In this document: piece by piece, positions 57,715 to 64,000 of the stretch
How positions within the stretch are numbered: position 1 is the stretch's first letter
Layout: each line of letters opens with the position of its first letter
NCBI GenBank assembly: GCA_022575985.1
Contig: JAKSXM010000007.1
Coordinates: forward strand, 18,416,501 to 18,480,500
Direction: 5' to 3'
DNA from: Anagrus nilaparvatae
Taxonomy: Eukaryota > Arthropoda > Insecta > Hymenoptera > Mymaridae
DNA: 64,000 nucleotides
Position numbers and translations under genes: made by a program
The notes under the pieces: model-generated
The model's input: only the letters and a program-made list of their open reading frames with translations
The model's database searches: none
What the model was told of the DNA's origin: nothing

Positions 57715-57953
57715 AATTTTAATTTTAATTTAATTTTAAATTTTACCTAAAAATGTTATTAGTATGTTGTCAAAAATTAATAAAATTATATTTTCAAATA
57801 TAATCCTAATAATAATCGTACAACAACCTAATAACATTTTTTAATAATTTGGAAACCTGATGATGGAACATAAGTTCCGAAACATGTCGTAAAAGACAAA
57901 TAACCAAGTTGCTAGACGGAAAATAGGTAAAATTTAAAATTATATTAAAATTT
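57715..57953 (+). mobile_element. Small inserted element carrying a hammerhead-like motif
   Basis: Inverted AT-rich ends (AATTTTAAATTTTACCTA and TAGGTAAAATTTAAAATT) bound ~240 bp that are absent from the partner arm, so this is an insertion. Inside is a stem (AAAAATGTTATTAG with CTAATAACATTTTT). The hammerhead-like sequence is annotated separately. Confidence 0.55.
57849..57907 (+). ncRNA. Hammerhead-ribozyme-like motif
   Basis: The order is CTGATGA (57857-57863), a 5-bp stem II (GGAAC, ATAA, GTTCC), GAAA (57879-57882), a 2-bp stem III (AC, AT, GT) and the cleavage-type C at 57888. A split stem I follows (AC/GT, then TTGG/CCAA). This is the topology of the minimal type I hammerheads known from Penelope-like elements and retrozymes. 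One extra U (57864) between CTGATGA and stem II departs from the canonical core, so activity is uncertain. Confidence 0.45.
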
Positions 57954-58483
57954 TGAAGGCTATGCCCAGATCTCTATAGTGAATTGGCCCACGAAAGATA
58001 TTTAAAAACTAATTGGATTAGGTCAAAGTAGACCTAAAAAAACTTGGCTCCTGAGATTAATAGACCTCCAGGTGCCTTCGGCTCTGATTGGTAGTCTATT
58101 AATGACAAAAAAAGTACATTTTTAACGACTTTTTAGTCAACATCCTAGCTCTCCTGTGGTAAAACAAATCTGCCGAAATGGTCTTGAAACCTATCATTCG
58201 AAGCGTTATACAATAAACTTTTAGATGAAATGACCTTTGGAATTAATTTTAGTGCATCGTTTTGATTGGTCGGCCAGAAACCGCCTAAAATAGAAATTTT
58301 TTTTTTTACAATTTGATCTTTGGTAGCGGTTTAAAAAAAATTGGGGGATAGGCACATTTTTTTAATATTTTTTGTTTTTGACCAGAAGCCTAAGTTTTCA
58401 TTTGCGACCACCCACGCTAAGATTCTTATGGGGCAACATGCTTAAAAATTCAAAAAACTAAATTTTTTTTCTTCAATTTTTTA

Positions 58484-60070
58484 CTCCAGCCAAAATACTG
58501 GTTTGGTTGTATTATCACTGGCGAACATCAGATTTGTCCTATTATAGGTTTTTTGAGTCGCTGAACACGAAAATAGGGGTCATTTGGCGAGAAATTGGGG
58601 CTTCACCCTTCAATTTGCAAAAACTAACCCCAAAAGGGGTTTTATTTACATATTCGCACATTGAGCGCTCAGATTTGCATCATACGGGTTTTTGGGGTCA
58701 CTGAGAAAAAATTTCGACTTCTTTTTCATAAATAATTAAAATTTCCTCCCTAAATTGGCTAAAACTACCCCCGAACAAGGGGTGTTTTTGCTAATTTCCT
58801 ACTTTTAGCATCCGGGATATGCTCATCAAGATTTTTTGGGTCGCTAACAAAGAATTTCGAATTATTTTTCATAAATAATCAATATTTCACCCTTAAAATA
58901 GCTATCGCTACCACTAAAGGGGTTTTTTTTGTTGCTATTTTCACTCTGTGAACATCCAGGACATGCCCATATATCCTTTTTGGGTCGCTAATTAAGAATT
59001 TCGATTCCTTATTCATAAGTAATTATTCGTTAACCCTTAAAATAGCTGAAAATACCCCTACCAAGAAACCTTAATGGATCTAATCTGGATGCTGAAAGTG
59101 CGAAAATAGTAAAAACACCCCTATTAAAGGTAGTTTTAGTTAATTTAAGGGTGTAATATTAATAATTTATGAAAAAAAAGAAAATTCTTGATTAGGGACT
59201 CAAAAAACCTATATGGGCATATCCTGGATGTTCACAGAGAGAAAATAGCAAAAACACCTCTTTTAGGGTTAGTTTTAGCTATTTAAAGGTGAAATAGTAA
59301 TTATTTGTGAAAAAGAAGTAGAAACTCTATATTAGCGACCCGAAAAACGTATATGAACGTACTCTGGACTCTTAAGGGTGAATAGTAATTATATATGAAA
59401 AAGGAATTGAAATTCTTGATTAGCTTTCCAAAAAGCGTATATGGGGACATATCCTGGACGCTCTAAGTGCGGAAATAACAAAAACAGACCCTTCAGTGGT
59501 AGTTATTGCTATTTTATGGGTAAAATATTTGTTAATTATGAAAAAGAAGTCGAAATTCTTTAATAGCTACCCAAAAAACCTATATGAGCATTCCTGGATG
59601 CTAAAAGTAAGAAAATAGCAAAAACACGCCCTTTTCAGGGCTAGTTTTAGCCAATTTAGGGGTGAAATTTAAATTATTTATGAAAAAGAAGTCGAAATTC
59701 TTGATTAGCGACCCAAAAAATCTTTATGAGCATATCCTGGATGCTGAAAGTACGAAAATAGCAAAAACACCCCTTTTTCGGGGATAGTTTTTAACCAATT
59801 TAGGTATGAAATTTTAATTATTTATGAAAAAGAAGTCGAAATTTTTTCTCAGTGACTCAAAAAACCCGTATGGTGGAAATCTGAGCGCTCAAAGTGCGAA
59901 TATGTAAATAAAACCCCTTTTGGGGTTAATTTTTGCAAATTGAAGGGTGAAGCCCCAATTTCTCTGCCAAATGACCCCTATTTTCGTGTTCAGCGACTCA
60001 AAAAACCTATAATAGAGCAAATCTGGTATTCGCCAGTGATAATACAGTCAAACCAGTATTTTGACTGGAG
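58484..60070. mobile_element. Foldback element of the GGGTCGCTGA family (1.6 kb)
   Basis: CTCCAGCCAAAATACTGGTT and its inverse (CTCCAGTCAAAATACTGGTT) are flanked by TA on both sides. The arms contain diverged ~140-bp repeats, each with TTTTTTGGGTCGCTAA-like and CCCTTAAAATAGCTA-like phrases. It is inserted in the loop of the 57670-61085 foldback. The terminal and unit sequences tie it to 46662-47577 and the solo end at 12400. Confidence 0.8.
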
Positions 60071-61085
60071 TATATATAATAAAATCGAAAAAAATGAAGA
60101 AAAAATAAATTGAGTTTTTTTTTTTTTTTTTTTTATTAATTTATTTATTGTATAAATATTATAAAAAAAATTAAGATTACATATGATTTAACATAATTGC
60201 ATTGCACATAAAGTTTAATTATATAAAAAAGATAAAAAATTTTTAATGAAAAACATAAATATATAAAAAATAAGAATAAAAATAAATGAAAAACATAATA
60301 ATATAATATATATAAATTCAAAATAAAAAATATAATAAGTATTCAAACTGTGGTGTCCGTAACTGTAAGGATGAGTAAAAGGAGGAAACAGTTTATAAAT
60401 AATTTGTTAAGAAATTATGAAGGAAGTTAAAGATGGGGGGACAACGAAGAAATACCCGATTCTCATTAAACAATTTCTAGTAAATATTTGTGTAAATTTG
60501 CTTTAAAGGAGCTATATAATTGAAGACGAGAAACGAATATTTTCGGGAATTGAATTCTTAAGCATGTTGCCCCATAAGAATCTTAGCGTGGGTGGTCGCA
60601 AATGAAAACTTAGGCTTCTGGTCAAAAACAAAAAAAATTAAAAAAAAGGTGCATATCCCCCAGTTTTTTTTAAACCGCTGCCAAAGTTCAAATTGTCAAA
60701 AAAAAATTTCTATTTTGGGTGGTTTCTGGCCGGCCAATCAAAACGATGCACTAAAATTAATTCTTAAAGTCATTTCATCCAAAAGTTTATTGTATAACGC
60801 TTCGATTGAGAGGTTGCAAGACCATTTTGGCAGATTTGTTTTACCACAGGAGAGCTAGGATGTTGACTAAAAAGTCGTTAAAAATGTACTTTTTTTGTCA
60901 TTAATAGGCTACCAATCAGAGCCGAAGTCACCTGGAGGTCTATTAATCTCAGGATCCAAGTTTTTTTAAGTCTACTTTGACCTAATCCAATTAGTTTTTA
61001 ACTATCTTTTATGGGCCGATTCACTATAGAGATCTGGGCATAGCCTTTAAAATAAGTTCCTTTTTTTTTTAAAGAATTTTTTATT

Positions 61086-61781
61086 CGAGAAATTCTTTGG
61101 GTTGTACGAATTTTACAGTCAGATTTTTATCTGGCATTGTAATATGGTGTGAAATTAGATATTTTTAAAAATTGAAAGCTGGGGCAAAATCTGAGGGTGT
61201 AGGCTAAATTCTGACTTCAGATTCGGTTTTAGGACATCAAAATACGTAACTAAAGTACTTTTATTTTTAACTTTTGTACATAGTAAAATATTTGCTTTTT
61301 AGGGCGGTTTATGAGGGTGGCTGGGGGTAGCTGGGGTAAAATCTGAGGGTGTAGGATCGGTGTAGGATAAATTCTGACTTCAGATTCGGTTTTAGGACAT
61401 CGAAAAACTTACCTGTAGGTAGGTCTAGTTACAGGATCTAAACTTTTTTTTTGTGCAGCTGTGTTATTTTTGTATAATCTATGAAATAGATAGATATAGT
61501 TATCTATGAAATATTTAGTGATAACGATCAAAATTAAGCTATTTGTTTCAAAATAATTTTGAGAAATCGATGCTATTTATTTCCAGAAATATTTTTATAA
61601 ATAGAAAGTATAAATAACAGCGAGTTTGAACTAATCAATAATTTATTAATTTATATGAATTTTTATAAATATTTTATTTTATTTAAAAACCAAAAAAATA
61701 ATTCACTTTACATAAAAAATGTTAAAATACTTAATCGCATATACAGCATTAATATTTTGTAAAATTCAATTTTTATACTAT
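61086..61781. other. Downstream flank of OBP-A with a direct duplication
   Basis: A ~75-bp phrase (AAAATCTGAGGGTGTAGG, then TCTGACTTCAGATTCGG) occurs at about 61187-61240 and again at about 61340-61400, in direct orientation. The rest is AT-rich and would include the 3' UTR of OBP-A. Confidence 0.45.
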
Positions 61782-63870
61782 TTAACCACTTTTTTGGTGT
61801 AATATTTCCATACATTTGGTTGCGTGATTAGTTGGCATGCATTTATGAGATTTATCCTCGTTACCTGTAACATGAATTAAAAAATATTATTTCTTTTAAT
61901 AAACAAGTTACATGTAAGTAATGTAAAATTCCCGGGAAATATCAAATCTGGCTAGATCTGGATTATGGTGCGATGAACTCAGAATTCACCAGATGATTAA
62001 AAAATTCAAAATTTTATCTGTCTGAAAGACTCAAAAAAAATTTTTTCTCGAAAATTGATGATATTTTAAGTTTTTCCACCAATTTTCAGAGTATTATCTG
62101 CTTATGAGCCGGAGAAATAAAATTAAGCTTAAAAATCCATATTTTTACACCAGGGGTTATTCATGACCTAGAGGTCTAATTACAACGGGATACCGTGAGT
62201 TTTTTAACAACTTTTGTTTGATTTCAATTTCATAGTAAAATTTCAATTTCATAGTAAAAACTTTGCTCCCAGGGTGTTTTCACGCTATTTTTCACAAAAT
62301 TCAAAAAATATCTCCCGAAAACACCCTGGGAGCAAAGTTTTTACTATGAAATTTATATATAAAATCAATATGAAATCCGTGCTTACCATATTAATATGGG
62401 CCCTAAATGAACCCCATATGGGTTACATATTTTTTTCATATCCATATCATATTAATATGGATTCCATATCATGTTAATATGAAATCCAAATATGATCATT
62501 TTTTTTCTTCATATTAATATGAGTGCCATAATATGGATTCCATATTTATATGGAAAAAAAATTGCCATAATATGGATTCCATATATTAAAAAATATGGAA
62601 TATGGATATGAAAAAAAAATCCATTTCTGTCATATTTGCCCAACTCTGGTTATAAGTATTGATTATTTCTTGTTTATATCATTTTTAATTTTTAAAAGAC
62701 AAAATCATGAAAACTTTTAAAAATGCGATTTTCGAAAATTTCCGTATAAAAAGGTTACCAGTTTTTTAGAGAAAAGTCTTAGGAATCCATTGGTGCGAGA
62801 GATTTAATCGGCTGTTATGAAACATTTAGAAAAAATGATTACAAAAATGCGAATTTTAACATGGGCTCTTATGGAAAGTAAAGTTAGCTCAGTTTTATAC
62901 TTTGATAACATATCCAGCTAATGTCGTGATAGCATGTATTCCCTATAAGAGCCCGTGTTAAATTTCGCACTTTTGTACACAAATATCTTTAAATTTTGCA
63001 GTTTACCGACTAAAAGACCCACACCATTGGATTACATTGAGCATTTTTCTTATAACACCATATATCACTTTACATGGAAATTTTTTTGGAAGAACGACCC
63101 TACGTTAAAAATAAAAAAATAATATTACATTGGAAAAATACCATCAATTAAAAAATAAACATTCGCATATTAAAAAATATATTGTTTCTCATAACTGCTT
63201 ACCCTTTTTCAAACATTCTAATAATTTTTTTGCATCTTCTTCACTTATTTTTATTTTTCCCTCTAAATCTTTAACAAATTTCTCAGCAAGAAACTGACCA
63301 TCATCTCCACTCTATAAATATATAGATTTATTATTTAAATAATTAAAACTGATAGGAAGACAAATTCAAGTTATGAAAAAAAAAAACAGTTTTTTATAAA
63401 TTTCACTTTATTTATGGGCTTTTAACTGTTAGTAAGAGTTGAAACCTGGCTCAAACAAGAAAAAAAAAACTTAATCGAAGAAATTCAATTAAACAGTCTA
63501 ACGGGTCCTTTAAAATTAATAATAATTGAATGTTTAATAAAAACCCGATAGTTTTCTCGAGTTTGCAAGATTTTTCGTACTTGATAAATTTTATAAATAA
63601 TGTTTTGGGGTTTCAATTGTTTAATTCAATAGTTTCTGGACGATATTCAATTTGCTCTATTAAATTACAACTGATTTAAAATGACGGTTACAGTACTGTG
63701 GTTACCTGGTACTCCTAACTTGTTTTGAAAAATCATTAGTTATGTTGAATATTTTATAAAAAAATAAGAGTAAAATATTCTTTTACATACCATTTCAAAT
63801 TTTTTCCAAACACACAACATAACGCAATTTAATCTCTCGTCCTGATTCTTGACAGCTTCTTGTAATTGAT
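61782..63870 (-). CDS. Odorant-binding protein A (3' three exons; 5' end beyond the window)
   Basis: The minus-strand exons are 63870-63791 (80 nt), 63311-63203 (109 nt) and 61864-61782 (83 nt with TAA). All have GT-AG borders and joining phases. The first carries C2-X3-C3 (NCVMLCVWKKFEM). The second reads GDDGQFLAEKFVKDLEGKI, then ISEEDAKKLLECLKK with C4. The third carries C5-X8-C6 (KCMPTNHATKCMEILHQKSG). The product would be a secreted six-cysteine odorant or hydrophobic-ligand carrier. Exons 1 and 2 are equal in length and phase to exons 4 and 5 of OBP-B, marking the two as tandem duplicates in the same orientation. The signal-peptide and C1 exons should lie to the right of base 64000. Confidence 0.87.
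62245..62353. repeat. 109-bp palindrome in an OBP-A intron
   Basis: AATTTCATAGTAAAAACTTT continuing into GCTCCCAGGGTGTTTT is perfectly inverted at 62319-62353 around a ~38-bp loop. A partial extra copy of the first motif (AATTTCATAGTAAAA) at about 62226-62240 precedes it. Confidence 0.75.
62385..62640. repeat. Cluster of CATATTAATATG dyads
   Basis: Many copies of CCATATTAATATGG-like palindromes and of ATGGATTCCATAT repeat within ~250 bp of an OBP-A intron, giving a self-complementary, highly foldable stretch. It is non-coding. Confidence 0.6.
62840..62977. repeat. 138-bp inverted-repeat element in an OBP-A intron
   Basis: The left end ACAAAAATGCGAATTTTAAC plus ATGGGCTCTTAT is matched inversely by ATAAGAGCCCGTGTTAAATT and CGCACTTTTGT at the right. 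It is probably a small MITE; no target duplication was identified. Confidence 0.6.
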
Positions 63871-64000
63871 CTATAAATATATTAATACTTAATTATCTCG
63901 AATAGTAATAAAACAATTTATTTCAATTTAAAATTGGTGATAATACACAGTTTTTATTAGAAAATAATATTCATTTTTTGAAATATTAAAAAAAAAACTT
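63871..64000. other. Partial OBP-A intron at the window edge
   Basis: AT-rich intron sequence upstream of the first visible OBP-A exon; no further exon before the edge. Confidence 0.6.

Larger units (their letters stand above)
57670..61085. mobile_element. Large foldback element with ~0.5-kb arms and nested insertions
   Basis: AAGGCTATGCCCAGATCTCT near 57955 and its inverse near 61045 belong to arms that pair through TCTATTAATGAC, the AGCTCTCCTGTGGTAAAAC block and GCGACCACCCACGCTAAGAT, to ~58445 and ~60560. The pairing resumes outside the 57715-57953 insertion (GAATTCTTTAAAA-type tracts). The loop contains a second foldback (58484-60070) and AT-rich DNA. An 88-codon open frame in the right arm is a by-product. 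Confidence 0.75.

Noticed and set aside
60592..60858. 88-codon plus-strand open frame
   Set aside because: It lies inside the right arm of a foldback, and the left arm holds the same sequence inverted with stops.

Overview
This is a strongly AT-rich eukaryotic window dominated by repeats. Insect-type odorant-binding protein (OBP) exons with canonical GT-AG introns, a metazoan 5S rRNA gene, histone-type 3' stem-loops and CR1/Jockey-type retrotransposons point to an insect. The very low GC, the OBP genes and a lineage-specific secreted family would fit a parasitoid wasp (for example an aphidiine braconid), but that placement is inference.

Layout. 1-5.2 kb: a nearly complete two-ORF non-LTR retrotransposon, broken only by one in-frame TGA. 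5.2-7.4 kb: a SINE-like or tRNA-derived relic with a palindromic MITE beside it. 7.7-11.1 kb: two tandem, intron-less paralogues of an unrecognised secreted protein; the first carries a single in-frame TAA and the second is intact. 12.1-14.4 kb: pieces of two tandem genes that look like TULIP-fold (Grp7-allergen/JHBP-like) proteins, separated by a GC-rich island with two outward-facing histone-type stem-loops. 14.4-28.4 kb: mostly empty AT-rich DNA with a 5S rRNA gene and a 5'-truncated retrotransposon whose reading frame is split by a 395-bp MITE with an 8-bp target duplication.

The right half, 28.4-64 kb, holds two minus-strand OBP genes in a stack of nested repeats. OBP-B is complete: six exons, 130 codons, six cysteines, spread over 13.6 kb. 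OBP-A is 3'-complete and runs off the right edge. Matching exon lengths (80 and 109 nt) and phases show that the two are tandem paralogues. The introns and flanks are filled with (a) ~155-bp tandem-repeat blocks bounded by fixed hairpin ends, resembling non-autonomous Helentron/DINE-like elements; (b) several foldback elements whose long inverted arms are themselves tandem arrays (39-bp/157-bp, 122-bp, ~140-bp and AGATCT-rich types), inserted in one another; and (c) MITEs assignable by target duplication to piggyBac (TTAA), PIF/Harbinger (TTA) and TA-inserting families. A hammerhead-ribozyme-like motif lies in a small element inside one foldback arm.

I did not find a multi-gene defence or metabolic system. 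The most unusual content is the repeat architecture and the exon-level OBP cluster, which is only visible by reading short exons, not long ORFs. All exon models are by eye and need transcript support.
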